DNA of 64,000 nt, taken from Cocos nucifera. Taxonomy: Eukaryota; Streptophyta; Magnoliopsida; Arecales; Arecaceae. The translations under genes and the position numbers were made by a program. Positions within the stretch are counted from its first letter, which is position 1, and each line of letters begins with the position of its first letter. Of the stretch, positions 1 through 11,018 are shown one piece after another. The stretch is from NCBI GenBank assembly GCA_006176705.1, contig QRFJ01000305.1, positions 1-64,000 of the forward strand, in the 5' to 3' direction. Under the pieces are notes generated by a model. It made no database searches. It was not told where the DNA came from and saw only the letters and a program-made list of their open reading frames with translations.

Positions 1-1520
1 GGAAATCAGAATCCCTTCATTGCACAGACTGGATTCCTAGTTGAGTCTCTCACCGTATCCAGAATATTGACCCACTCACCTCAGCCCATATCACTCCAAT
101 GCTCCTGAATAGACATGGTTGCATCTTCTTTGGTGTAATGAGCCATGTATCCACGATCCTAGAATAATCAACCCGGGAAGGGCCGCATATCTACAAGGTG
201 GAGAACACTCAGACTTAATCTTTCTTAGGAGAATTGATTAGATCTCATTAAACTAGACTTTCATAGTCATAAAATTATGACTAACCTAGTGGCATGGGTT
301 AGCTCAGATTATGACCACACTCAGTTCAGAACTGTGTCAATAGATATGGCCAGATAAGTGAGACCGGTGGAAGGAAGTATGCCATTAATCATACAAGAAT
401 GGCATTCAGATCGAGTAGTCCAATTAAAAATCAATCGATCGTATGTGCCAAACTTACCTTAGACACCAAATTATTGAGCCAGAACCAGTTAGGTTAGCCA
501 ACAATCCAGACTCTAACCTCTAAGCCTAATTAGGTCTTGCTTGATCGTGACTCGATCTTGACCCAGACTTAATTCTATTAGGCTGGTCAATTTAAGCATT
601 GTTGATCCCATCTAACCAACTCTTGATTCGATTTGATCAACCGCTTAGACCTAATTGAGCTACCCAAGCCCGAACCCAATATTATGAATATATCTTAGAT
701 CAAAAAATTCTTAATTTTAGATCTAATTAATATTTTATAATCTTAATTTTTAATTAAGTAGGGTTCATAAACAAAATATGCATAATAAATCCCAGGGTTT
801 CAAGATCTATGGTTTTGCAGAAAGTAAGTTTTAGGTTTCTGATTAAGGACGAACATGCAGCACCCATACATATCATAAGAATGCCCCATCGAATGGGAGG
901 AGAGGGCCTTTAAATCCTTCTTCGTTCTTATGACTGGATGGCCAAGAGGAACACCTTAATCAGGAACATGTAATACTACAAAATAGTTTTAGATCTATAT
1001 TATATATCTCATATATAAATTAGATCTAATCATGGCATATTTTGCATACACCTCATGTATCGAATCATGCATGTTTTCAGATCTAAATTATCTCATAATA
1101 ATCTAAAAAATTAGATTTAAATTGATCTAATCAAAATAAATTCTAATCTAGACAACTATGTAGAACTATTCTACAACTAGTCTAGACATGCATCAATCAT
1201 ATCTCATATGATGTTTAAAATTAAATAATTTTTATTTGCTATTTTTTAGATGTTATTATAACCATTATAATATCAAAAAATAGTAAATTAATAGATCTTA
1301 AATATGTTTTAATCAAATTTAATCAAAAATATACGAGACTGTTCTATAGAACTATTCTATTTTTAGAACTAGTCATGCATATTTTCTAATCTTAGATCCA
1401 AATCATTTAATTTTAATTTTTTCTAATTTTAGATTTAATCACATCTCATGTGAAATCTAAAATCACTTATTTTCTAATTAGAATAAATTTAAAAGTAGAT
1501 CTAAATACTTTTTAGAACCT
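1..1520 (-). other. 5' leader of Cop1 copy a (non-coding)
   Basis: This is untranslated leader between primer site and gag, reverse-complement homologous to 30164-31500 of the complete Cop1 copy. It has no usable reading frame. It holds two blocks that recur in all Cop1 and Cop2 leaders of the window: a 125-bp hairpin-forming module at 839-963 (arms CTGATTAAGG and CCTTAATCAG) and a second block at about 346-467 containing the reverse complement of CACTTACCTGGCCA-like sequence. Confidence 0.75.
839..963 (-). promoter_or_regulatory. Conserved stem-forming leader module (Cop1 copy a)
   Basis: Ten-base perfect complementary arms, CTGATTAAGG at 839-848 and CCTTAATCAG at 954-963, close a loop of about 105 bases. 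The loop contains an inner CATAAGAA/TTCTTATG pair. The same layout occurs at 30732-30854 in Cop1-b and, decayed, near 62129-62252 in Cop1-c. Function is unknown; an RNA structure for packaging, dimerisation or translation is my inference. Confidence 0.55.
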
Positions 1521-1534
1521 TGGCTCTGATACCA
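1521..1534 (-). other. Primer-binding site, initiator tRNA-Met type
   Basis: The reverse complement reads TGGTATCAGAGCCA, the usual plant copia primer site complementary to the 3' end of initiator tRNA-Met. It lies two bases inside the LTR end and fixes the element as minus-strand. Confidence 0.9.
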
Positions 1535-1536
1535 GT

Positions 1537-3805
1537 TATAGGGAAATTCTGATTTTTCGGATCAGGTTCGTCCAGATCTGATCAGATCAAGAGATATATT
1601 TCAAAATTTTTTCTCTTTAATCCTATTTAGATTTATAATATTTTAAATTTAATTCTTATTATTTTAATAATTAAAATAAATTTAGATAAATTAAATCAAA
1701 TTTAATTTACCTTGAAGTGGGTAATCCTATTACCCGTTGATGATCATATGAGCAACGGAAGGTTCTGGATCTAGCCATGCAAGTGCCTAACCTCTATCGA
1801 TATCTACTTAGGCTAGATCTGGAGATCCCCTTCTTCTCTATCATATCTCCAAAAATTAGATCTGGATCTGATCTGGAGGATCTTCAAAACTTATTATGAA
1901 GATCAGCAGTCATCGTTTGCAGCAGCGCAGCCTTCTAGCTTTCAGTCGCCTTTCTCTCATCTAGATTGCATCAACCAAGAATCCAAACCTCTTTGGACGT
2001 GGAGAGGAGAGGGAGAAGGTGCTTTGGCATGGAGGAGGAGAGGAGAAGCAGCCTTGGGGCATGGAGAATTATGATGCTCTTTGAGTTGGGCGCAGAGTCT
2101 TATTTATAGACTAAGTGTGATCCAACTCCTTTACTTTCCAACCAATCACAACTCTTTGTAAAATCAGATCTAAATTTGATTGGTAGAAATAGAGTCCCCT
2201 GGATTCCTCCTTAGAGGGCACCTAAGATCAGACAAAGTTGGTTTTTAGGAGAACTCTAATCGGAATTCAAAAAGGAGATGGAGTTCCTATCCAACAGGGA
2301 CTTCTGGGCGCCTCCAACTTGGGCACACGCCAAGGATGGCATGCGCCCTCCTCCTTGCCAGGTTCTGGCAGGGGGACAGGCCCCCACCAGCTCTCCAATA
2401 GGTGCATGACACATGGACAGAAGTCAAAGTGTCAATGGTCAATGTTTGACCAGTCAAAGGCCAACTTTTGACCAAAGTCAAAGGACGAGAAATGGTAGGT
2501 GACCAAAAATGGCAGGTAATGTCTTACAAAATAAGATAACCTTTTCTGACTTAGACAAGCTCCAGTCAGACAAAGTGAAGGCTTCTAAATGAGCACAAAC
2601 TCCTTTGGCTCAGTCAGGACAACTATTTATGATAGTACAAGAAGAATATTAGGTTCAATCGAGTGCTAGCATGATTTTCTTGAACCTAATTGAATCTCAT
2701 TCAGATCAATTGAACTAGATTAGTTTAATTGATGATCACTAGATTCAAACCCTTATTTGTGTGATCCAGTTAGGTTCAGTTTTGTATGATAATGGGATAT
2801 GTCATGATCTCTATCATTGATATCATCGAAACTCCTTTCGATGGATCAGAACTCTTCTGATTCGAACAGCTAGAATGATTGATCATCTAAATCATTCTAA
2901 TTGCTCCCAAAATCCAACAGTGACACCTAGCAGTATATGGTGGCAACCCATTAGAACTGAATGTGAACCTCTTGGTGCAGCTATCTGTGTGATTAAGTTC
3001 TTCTATCTTGAGCTCCGATCAGATTAGGGTTAAGGTGAACTCGTCAAACCCTAGTCTCTGTCATATGATGTAATCATTCGATTTCAAGTCCAATGTGAAA
3101 ACCTAAATAGAAACTCTTTTTATTATTTCACTTTGCCATGGCCATGGGCTTCAGGACTTGATTCTCATGATCATCATAGGACTGCTCCTCTACCACCGAG
3201 GTAGATAGATTCCATCTTGATGCTATCCAGTTCCTACAATGAACATGCTATAGCCAACATACACCTCAAGGTTTTATATGGCTAGGACACCGAGTAATGG
3301 TGTAGTCAAACTATAACATCCCCAAGGTGAACTGTCGATGCTTCTCAAGTCAAAGAACCAGATACACTACTGCAGCATCAAGTCAGTCATTGACGAGAAG
3401 GTAGACTCCCTAATGATTACTCGAGATGGTCACGCTCAGTGCCCTCGTTCTCTAACGAGTATCTGTACTCTCACTCTGATGTCTCCACACCATAGACTCA
3501 AGACTCATCTACTAAAGAAAAGCGATTGTACACCAACCTTTCAAATTAATCACCATTCTCGTGATGATCCTATGGTCGGGAGCATTTTATGAGTTAATAA
3601 TGATTATTCATGTCTTAAATTTTTAACTCTTGAAAATATGAATTATCATTACCATTAACTCAAAGGATGTATCACAAACACTAAATACACATATGTGATA
3701 GAAAATAATCTATTTTATTAGTTATAGTCAAAATTATAATTTTGTCCCTAGAAGTGTATTACAAGTGTCAGCCAATTCTGGCTTCTAGGGTACATATATC
3801 TAACA
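1537..3805 (-). repeat. 5' LTR of Cop1 copy a
   Basis: A 2269-bp LTR, homologous to the two 2287-bp LTRs of Cop1-b. The outer end is TGTTAGATAT at 3805. The inner end at 1537 has lost the terminal CA (now TA). On the minus strand it holds a TATA box (2099-2110), the conserved U5 motif (1772-1809) and a shortened version of the small ORF that follows the TATA box in the other Cop1 copies. Apparent ORFs on either strand around 2238-2481 and 3338-3592 are chance frames inside the LTR. Confidence 0.88.
2099..2110 (-). promoter_or_regulatory. LTR TATA box (Cop1 copy a)
   Basis: The minus strand reads TCTATAAATAAG, at the position corresponding to CTATATAAAC in the other Cop1 LTRs. Transcription would start some 30 bases further on the minus strand, shortly before the small ORF beginning ATGCCCCAAGG near 2062. 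Confidence 0.55.
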
Positions 3806-4434
3806 TCAAGGTGGAGAATGTGAGCTCAAAAGTGGCAATCCCAAGTCTTGGAAATATGAGAAGATAGGTCATGGAAAGGTAGGTGCGAGCCGGAAGAAGA
3901 ATCGATCTTAATAGCAAAGTTCAGAAACTGGGCTGACTCACACTGAGACTAAGCCGACTCAATTTGGAACTGGGTCGGCTTAGTCCAGAACTGGGTCGGC
4001 TAGATCTCAAAGAAAAGTCTAGATAGAAAATAGTATTTTTGGGCTATTGGCATGGTACACAACTGGGCTGGCTCAGTCCCAGACTGAGCTGACCAAGTCG
4101 TAGGTTAGCTGGCTCAGTCTAAAACTGGGTCGGCTCAGTTTTCGTGGGTTATTATTTTATGTATGTGGAATGTTTAGATTTGAAAAGTTTTTCTATGAGC
4201 TTGGACTTGATCCATTGTAAAATATATATACTGAAAATAGGTAAAGATTGTCATAGTGCTGAAATATACTGAATAAAAGCTCTTTTCTCTAAGAGATTTC
4301 TTCTTCTCTTCTTCTTTATTCCTTGATTTATTTGATCATGCTTCCACATAAATCTCTAAGAAGTACTTTCTTGTTGCTTGGCTAATCACCAGCAGTCATG
4401 CCAATCCGTATGAAAAGAGTGCATATTTCCAACA
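3806..4434 (+). repeat. Polypurine tract and 3' LTR of a truncated Cop3 element (copy a)
   Basis: The purine-rich stretch CAAGGTGGAGAA (3807-3818) precedes an LTR starting TGTGAGCTCA at 3819 and ending CCAACA at 4434 (616 bp). It matches the 617-bp LTR of the minus-strand Cop3 element at 45245-45861. A polypurine tract directly upstream marks it as a 3' LTR, so the body of this element lay to the left and was displaced by the Cop1-a insertion. The U3 part (about 3930-4140) holds imperfect repeats around CTGGGTCGGCTCAG. Confidence 0.82.
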
Positions 4435-4742
4435 TTGATCATATTAGTACCCTAGATCTAAAACAATTCTACTAAACCTTAGTTCAAATCTAGGTCAAAA
4501 AAAGATCGAATCTCTTTACCTTTACGTGGGTTGAGAACACCACAGCTGAAATCCATCATTGTCCTTATTGCTCGAAGCTGCACAGTGTGCTCGATCTCTA
4601 CAGGTTGTTCACATGAGGTCGCTATGCAGATCAGAGGTTCGTCAAATGAAGATCCATGCTAAGTGCTAGCTTCTTGTGGATCCCTCTTGATGGTCGATCT
4701 GGAAAACATTCTTCGAATCTCTTGAATCCTGTAAGAGAGGAA
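4435..4742. other. Unassigned LTR-like fragment between two insertions
   Basis: About 300 bases between the Cop3 LTR and the Cop2 LTR with no reading frame. The layout (CTCTTTACCTTTACGTGGG, then a CTACAGG segment) loosely recalls the U5 part of a minus-strand Cop1-like LTR, but I cannot align it convincingly. It is probably the remnant of an older element into which the Cop3 copy inserted; TTGAT (4435-4439) would be the right-hand target duplication. Confidence 0.35.
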
Positions 4743-6904
4743 TGTTAGGAAATATATCCTAAAGTCAATAATCTAAGCAGTAGATGATTGTGATTTTTAT
4801 ATGAATTATCAAATAATAATAGCTATTTGGCATATTCATCATAAAAGATCTATTTTTCTTAGATGAACTTCTAAGTTATGATGAAGTTCTTCGAACTATA
4901 CTTAATTGATAAAGAAGAATTTATTAGATGGTTCTTAAATTATTCATGATAAATGATAAATTATTAACTAGGATGATAACTTATCGAGTATAGATTGCTG
5001 TATGTTATATGCTTTAGTTATCTTCATAATCAAGTAGTGTGGAGATACTAGAATGGTATACAGGTGAGATGTAAGAGTATATCTACACTGAATGTGACCA
5101 ATATAGCATTCTACTATCAAGAGTAGCTAACAAAGTCCAATAGATATAAGTATCCCTCTGATCTGAGATCACTATGGTGACTTGCAAGCAACTCACTATA
5201 CTTTGGTGTCGGACTACCTATATTTCTAATACAAGATCAGAAGATTTTTGGGTTCAGTCAAGTACTTGTAGAGTTGGTATATGAGTTAAGATGGGATTGA
5301 CCACTCCTAATTAACTTCAGAAAGTGAATGTCTCTCTATATTTGAATTTAGCAAAATCTAGGTCTGGATAATCCTTATGAGAAATCATGGAATTCACAAA
5401 ATTTTGAAATATAATATGAATGACTTGTATGAGTGTTGACAGCTAACTCAAAGTCATCCTGAGCATTATTGGTCAAAGAGATGAATATACGGTAACCATA
5501 GGATAGAGTTCTAAGAATGTTGCTTTGCATACATTCGACTTATCTGAATGTCGGATACCATTGCTAAATGATCATTTTGATTACTATAGAAATTGGTTAC
5601 TATGCTACCAGCTTAGGTTTGAACCTATAGGATCACACACATAAGAGGTTATTACCTAATCAGATGGTTGATCAATGGTTAGGAATCATTTAGTGATGGA
5701 ATCATCAATGCGATTGATGATCGATCAAGTATAAATGTTCTAGGAAAATTGATTAGCAATTAGATTTTAATTGGCTCAATTTGATTGAGTAATTAGGCTG
5801 ATATTGAGTCTAATTAAATTAAATTTAATTAGAATTAGTTTGAAAATAATTAGATTAATTTCAATTGGTTTATGAGATAAGCCAATTACAAAAAAAAATA
5901 ATTTCCTATTGGATTAGGACTTGAGTGCACCTAATTATTAATTGAGTTATGATTTAAATCAGATTTAAATTTAGTTTATTCTAATTTAATTGGGCTCCTT
6001 GTTGGATTAGGATCACTCTTTAATTAGGTTGCACTAATCCTAGTTTAAAAGGGTTTAAAATTAGGTTTGACCTAGTTTTAATTAAAGTGTCCTAGTTAGA
6101 CTAGGACTCCTAATCCCTTGCGCCTAAGAAGACAAGCCCATGCCACAAATTTATTCTACCCCTCTTTTGGTTTTTGCATGAGAATTCTCATGCATAAGAT
6201 TGGTCCCCATGCCTCATATCTGGTTGGTTTTGGAATTAGTTTTGAATTGGTGAAAACTAGCAAGTGGGTATGCCTTGGATAGACTTTCAAAATCTAAAAA
6301 CACCTCCTTTCTTTTTGAAATTTTTTCTCTCATGCCCACCTTATTTTTTCACCCATTATTTCCTAGTTTTTGTGCATAACATCCTGATCCTCATGCCAAA
6401 AAATTAGGGGGAGGCGTCCAAGAGTTGGACCCCCCGTTAACTTCCTTGTGTTGCCTTCTTTGACTAGGACTTTTGACCTGGTCATAGTTTGTTATTGGGC
6501 ACCTCCTTTTAAGGAGGAGTTGGCATGAGAAACAAGAGGCAATTCCACACAAAAATCAGAAGGAGAGAGGAGGAGGGCGTGGGTGCTTGGGCCGCCTAGT
6601 ACCTTGGAGGGGTTGGTTTATTTTGGACATGATACGGATCATGTCCTGTTGAGATAAGGAGAAGAGAAGAAGGTCTTCTCCTAAGTTCTCCTTAAGAGTT
6701 TTTTTCTTGTCCATGTTTTGTGAGATTTTTTCATGAAAAAAATTAGAGAGAAAGAGAGGAAAGGACATGAAAATTCTAAAGGAGACGATCTCCTTTTGCC
6801 AAGGTTTGGAGATCTATTTAGGATATCAATGGTTGATATCCTGAAAGAGAAGATATGTCTTCTCTTAGAACTTTTTCTTAACCTTTTTCTTTTCCATGAC
6901 ATAG
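4743..6904 (+). repeat. Cop2 LTR, plus strand, truncated at its right end
   Basis: It starts TGTTAGGAAATATATCC and runs colinear with the Cop2 LTRs at 39794 and 40646 (shared blocks include the CATTGCTAAATG segment and the TTAATTAAATT-rich middle). No primer site follows; sequence homologous to the Tat-G LTR begins near 6905 instead. The last 200 bases or so of the LTR are therefore missing. Reading frames at 6556-6945 on both strands lie in its low-complexity right end and look accidental. Confidence 0.65.
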
Positions 6905-7160
6905 GACTTCAACTATCTTCAAAACTCATCATCAATCAAGGTTGAGGGGATAGAATTTTGATTCTATCATTCATTCTATGTTAAGAAGCAACATTAGTCA
7001 AATAATAATTCTCTTTCACCTTTTAAGACTGCCTGGCTGGGTTTCATTATGCTTATGACAAGTTCCATAGTATGGACTTGCAGTTGGGAGCATTGGTGAA
7101 TTCCTTTAGAACTACAGTCAGCGGCTAAGGACTTTGGTAAGGGTTATTTTACCTTCAATA
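6905..7160 (-). repeat. Truncated 3' LTR of Tat-G
   Basis: It aligns with 21346-21771 (shared TATCTTCAAAACTCATCA and TTGCAGTTGGGAG segments). It lacks a block of about 165 bp present at roughly 21440-21610 of the 5' LTR, and lacks everything beyond 21346. The minus-strand polypurine tract GGGAGTAGAGGAACAAG lies immediately at 7161-7177. The left boundary is uncertain by about 30 bases. Confidence 0.7.
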
Positions 7161-7733
7161 CTTGTTCCTCTACTCCCGAATTTGAATTTCGAATGAAGAG
7201 AGTACAGAAAAATTAATGCAGCCAAAGTTCTTTGTCAGCTTTCCGCTCTCAAAGAATGAAACTTTTGGGCATTTTTGAATTGGTGACGAGGGTTAATGCC
7301 GAATGACCTGAAAGGACAAGTTTTCTCAAAAACTTGTCTGGTGTGAAGCTTCGTGTATGGTGCAATTATTGTTTTGTCAGGTGCTAGGGATGAGTGGGAC
7401 ACATGGTGGGTTGGGTTTAGCTGAGGAGGTCATGCAATCATAACTTTCCCTAATTTCACCTCATCGATCGATCGATTTATGCTTTGTCAACCATCTCATC
7501 TTGTTTCCCCTTGTTCACAACCCTTCGGGCTATCAAAGTCTCTTTTGACTGCATCTCATCCCTCGGGTCATCTTCTTAGCAATTTAGGTTAGTCCTCAAT
7601 TGCCCTCTCCCTTTTTTTTCTTTTATTTTTTAGCCTTTTTGTCTTCTATATGAGCTTCGTCGTTCATTCCCCAAGATTTTACTATCTTTTCTTGTCGCTT
7701 TCTCGAAGATTTCCAAACTTCTTTTGATTCAAA
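7161..7733. other. Spacer upstream of the Tat-G antisense gene
   Basis: No convincing coding frame. On the minus strand it begins (at 7177-7161) with the element's polypurine tract. On the plus strand it should hold the promoter and 5' UTR of the antisense gene starting at 7734; a T-rich tract at 7610-7645 is visible but no clear TATA box. A short ATCG microsatellite sits at 7463-7476. Confidence 0.5.
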
Positions 7734-7959
7734 TGTCTTTTGAAACTTCATGGTTGTCTGATTCTAGGAGTCCATCTAGTCCATCTTTTCAAAATCCTAA
7801 TTCCTAAGAAAGGACTGAACTTAGGAATGTATCCCGATTGAACTTCGTAACTGAAACTATTCCATGCTCCTTATCCTCGGATGGTCTTTCCTTGATCCGA
7901 ATCTGATATGAAATTCCTCCTAAGTATGAATTGGAATTCCCTAGACCAAGTGATCGGGC

Positions 7960-8802
7960 TGCGAGGATTAGTGTGGTGCATTCAAGCCTTGGGAGGCCAC
8001 AAAAGGTGCTAGGCTGTTGGCTCTGGGATACTAGGATGGATATGAGTCCTAGGGCTAGGGACAGGTAGAGTCCCAGGGCTAGGATAGGTATTGTCCTAGG
8101 TTAAGGTGGTGTGTCACCCTGCACAGGCTCGATGTTTAGGTGTGAGGATCTTAAGAGGGCTTAGTAGGTGCTCTGAAAACCTGGGACACAAGATAGAGCA
8201 ATGGACCAAAGCCAAAAGAAGAATCAGCCAAGACAAGGGGCTAAGATATAGGCGAGCTAGCTCGGATACATAGTCGAGCTAGCTTGGGATGAGATCGAGC
8301 TGGCTTGGGATGCAGTCGAGCCGACTATCTCAGGCAGACAGATGATCAAATTTGGGAGAGATGCAGCCGAGCTAACTAGGCTCCTAATAGAGCCAACTCG
8401 ATGGTGACGAACAGAACTAGATGGGATTTTCTGTTTGGATCTAGGATAGGCTTTTGTTCTAGGATCTTAAGGCCTAAACCAATAAGGTCTTAACGGGGCT
8501 AACTCATATATGGGTCAGATTCAGATCCATGGGATGAGAGCATGTGAGACATATGTACATGGGCTCGATAAGTGCCTTCATGTATTGAGTTAGCCTAAGA
8601 GAGTTTTTCAGCTCAGATTTGGGTTTATTAGGGTTCATGTGGTATAGCAGAAATCTTAGAATATATAAACTCAGGTATTGTATCTTTATAATAGAGTGGA
8701 ATTCAATTAATCTTTTTTTCCTAAAACTCTCTACTTTTCTTTCTGGTTCCAACTTTAAAACCTAAGTGCTGATCATCTACTTTGTTCTTGTTCTCTCCAA
8801 CA
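7960..8802 (+). repeat. 5' LTR of Cop4
   Basis: It starts TGCGAGGATTAGTGTGG and ends CCAACA. It shares about 800 bp with 10199-11018. A TATA-like ATATATAAAC is at 8661-8670. The U3 part (8245-8405) carries an array of imperfect palindromes around CGAGCTAGCTCG (a perfect 12-bp palindrome at 8253-8264). Confidence 0.78.
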
Positions 8803-8850
8803 ATTAGTATCAGAGAGGAACTAGGATCCAACAAGTGGTATCAGAGCCTA
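8797..8850 (+). other. Duplicated LTR-end/primer-binding site of Cop4
   Basis: CCAACAATTAGTATCAGAG (8797-8815) is followed 31 bases on by CCAACAAGTGGTATCAGAGC (8828-8847). The first is a mutated and the second an intact initiator tRNA-Met site, each preceded by an LTR-terminal CCAACA. The second LTR copy (11013-11065) has the same duplication, so it was inherited by the element rather than being a local accident. Confidence 0.6.
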
Positions 8851-9028
8851 GTTGAGCGTGGAGGAGGAAGAAGATCAGATTTCAGTAGAGATCAGTAGTA
8901 AGGTTAAGATCTAAAGGCTTTCTCCAGACTTCGTGAGAAAAAAAAGAGATCACAAGGCTGCTATCCACCATTCTTAGTCAAGGTATTTTTTTAGATCCAC
9001 CTATTTCATATTTTTGATTGGTACAATC

Positions 9029-9666
9029 ATGGAGAATAGTGGGTTGAAGATAGGATTTAAGAAGTTTGATGGAAAAAAAAGTTTCACGATGTGAAAGATT
9101 AGGATGGAGGATCTGTTGGTTCAGATGAGACTGGATTCGACCTTGGAAGATAGACTGAAGGAGATGGCAGACAAGGAGTGGATGTCCTTGGAGAAAAAGG
9201 CATATTCCACGATTAGGGCTTGTTTGGCAGATGATGTTGATGTATGGTAAGGAGATGCTGGTGTATGAGAAGATCATATCAGTACTAAGATCCAACAAGC
9301 AGTGACAACGGATGAGAGAGGGAGGTCTTTCAGGAGGGTCTCATGTTTTCAGAGAGGCCCAGGCAAGGGAAGAAGAAGGGTCAGCAAAGAGGCAGTAAGG
9401 GGTCCAAGAGATGCTTTAAGCATGGTGAAGTAAGATACTTTATGTGAGAATATCTGCTTTGGAAGAAGTACAAGAAAGGAGAAAACTCAGATTTCATTAG
9501 TACAATCACTTTAAGTGAAGAGTCGGATGAGCTCTTGGTGGTCTCGAAGGAGCCTATGGAGTGCGGTGTATCCAAGATGGCTTCGGATAGGTCTACAGAG
9601 TGCGGAGGGTCTAAAGGGGTAGCGATAATGTCTGAGGTGCATAGCAGCCTCAGCATACAGCATTGA
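9029..9666 (+). pseudogene. Cop4 gag remnant
   Basis: Begins MENSGLKIGFKKFDGKKSF and continues through RMEDLLVQMRLDS and KAYSTIRACLADDV, the N-terminal signature of copia gag from Tnt1-like elements. It has a stop after about 21 codons and a large internal deletion near 9250. It then resumes with a decayed zinc knuckle (RCFKHGEVRYFM, one Cys left) and an acidic tail around LSEESDELLVVSKEP before stopping at 9664-9666. Too damaged to make Gag. Confidence 0.65.
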
Positions 9667-10198
9667 GTGGTTGTCCTTAGGGGACTCAATTATAGAATCG
9701 GCTTCTACGGCATCAAGAAAACTTTGATTTTAGGTGGAGCACCGAGCAAAGGTGGCTTCAGAAATGGAGAGAGATGTGACACGAGTTTAGAGTAGAGGAG
9801 TGTAGGAGGACCAATATCCTAGCATAAATACCGAGATGCATAGTTTTAGGTGGAGCAGCACGTGTGGGAGGACAAGTGAAGTTCTAAGAAGATCGTATCA
9901 AGGTATACAGTAGGCACTGGCATAGGATTGCTGCAAATTCTCCAAAAAACTCTAGGACAGTTGATGCAGTTGCCAAGCAAAAGGATGCTTACAACTCCAA
10001 GGGTGGTGCATAGAAGCTAGCTAAGGTCTTCAGTAGTGGAGGCGTTCATCCTAAAGGCCTCAAAGGCAGTGCAACAGCTGAAGAAGAATGGCAGTGGCAA
10101 GATATGCATAAGTAGATGTTAGGGCGTGCATCGACAGCAGGTTCGTGTAGGGTAACATTGCTAGGTGTGCCAAGGCTTGGGCGCACCAAGGTGGAGAT
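9667..10198 (+). other. Cop4 internal sequence without pol
   Basis: About 530 bases between the gag remnant and the polypurine tract. I see no protease, integrase or reverse transcriptase motifs on either strand, so pol was deleted and the copy depended on other elements for movement. Confidence 0.6.
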
Positions 10199-11018
10199 TG
10201 TGAGAGGATTGGTGTGGTGCTCCCAAGCCTTGGAAGGCCACAGGAGGAGCCAGGGTATTGGCTCTGAGATACTAGGATGGATATGAGTCCTAGGGCTAGG
10301 ATAGGCATTATCCTAGGTGAAGACAGCATGTAGTCTTACACAGGCTTGAGGTTCATGTGTAAGGATCTTAAGGGGGCTTGGTAGGTGCTTTAGAAACTTG
10401 GAACATAAGGTGGAGCAAAGGACCAAAGTTAGGAGAAGAATCAGTCAGGGCAAGGGGCTGACACATAGGTGAGCTGGCTCGGATATGCAGTCGAGCTAGC
10501 TCGGGCAGAGATTGAGCTGGCTTAAGGCATGGTCGAGTCGACTGTCTCAGGCAGATAGAAGACAAGGTTTGGATGAGATGCAGTCGAGCCAGCTTGGCTC
10601 CTAACAGAGCCAGCTCAATGGTGGCGAACAGAACTGGATGGGATTTTCTGTTTGAATCTAGGATAGGCTTTTATCCTAAAGTCTTAAGGCTTGGACCAAT
10701 AAGATCTTAAGGGGGCTAACTCACGTATGGGTCGGGCCTAGATCCAGCAGACGAGAGCATGTGAGACATATATACATGGGCTCGATGAGTACTTTCATGT
10801 ATTGGGTTAGCCTAGGAATGTTTTTTAGCTAAGGTTTGGATTTATTAAAGTTCATGTGGTATAGCAGAAATTCTAGGGTATATAAATTTAGGTATTGTAT
10901 CTTTACAATAGAGTGGAATATAATTGAGCTTTTCTCCCTAAAGCTCTTTACTCTTTTCTGTGGTTCTAACTTTAAGCCTTAGGTGCCGACCATCTATTTT
11001 ATTTTTCTTCTCTTCAAT
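10199..11018 (+). repeat. Second LTR of Cop4
   Basis: It starts TGTGAGAGGATTGGTGTGG directly after the polypurine tract. Colinear with 7960-8802, including the palindrome array (10465-10620) and a TATATAAATT box near 10878. The end is mutated (TCAATA instead of CCAACA). Confidence 0.77.

Larger units (their letters stand above)
1..3805 (-). mobile_element. Cop1 copy a: 5' part of a Ty1/copia element, minus strand
   Basis: Read on the minus strand this is a 5' LTR (3805 to 1537), a primer-binding site, and a leader that runs off the left window edge before gag begins. It aligns throughout with the complete Cop1 element at 27861-38284 in reverse complement, including the long leader. The LTR starts TGTTAGATAT at 3805 and is flanked by the candidate 5-bp duplication TCAAG (3806-3810). 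It sits directly in front of the polypurine tract of the Cop3 LTR on the right, so it inserted into the end of an older Cop3 element. Its gag-pol lies outside the window. Confidence 0.88.

Noticed and set aside
7463..7476. ATCG microsatellite as a regulatory site
   Set aside because: Too short and common; no support for function.
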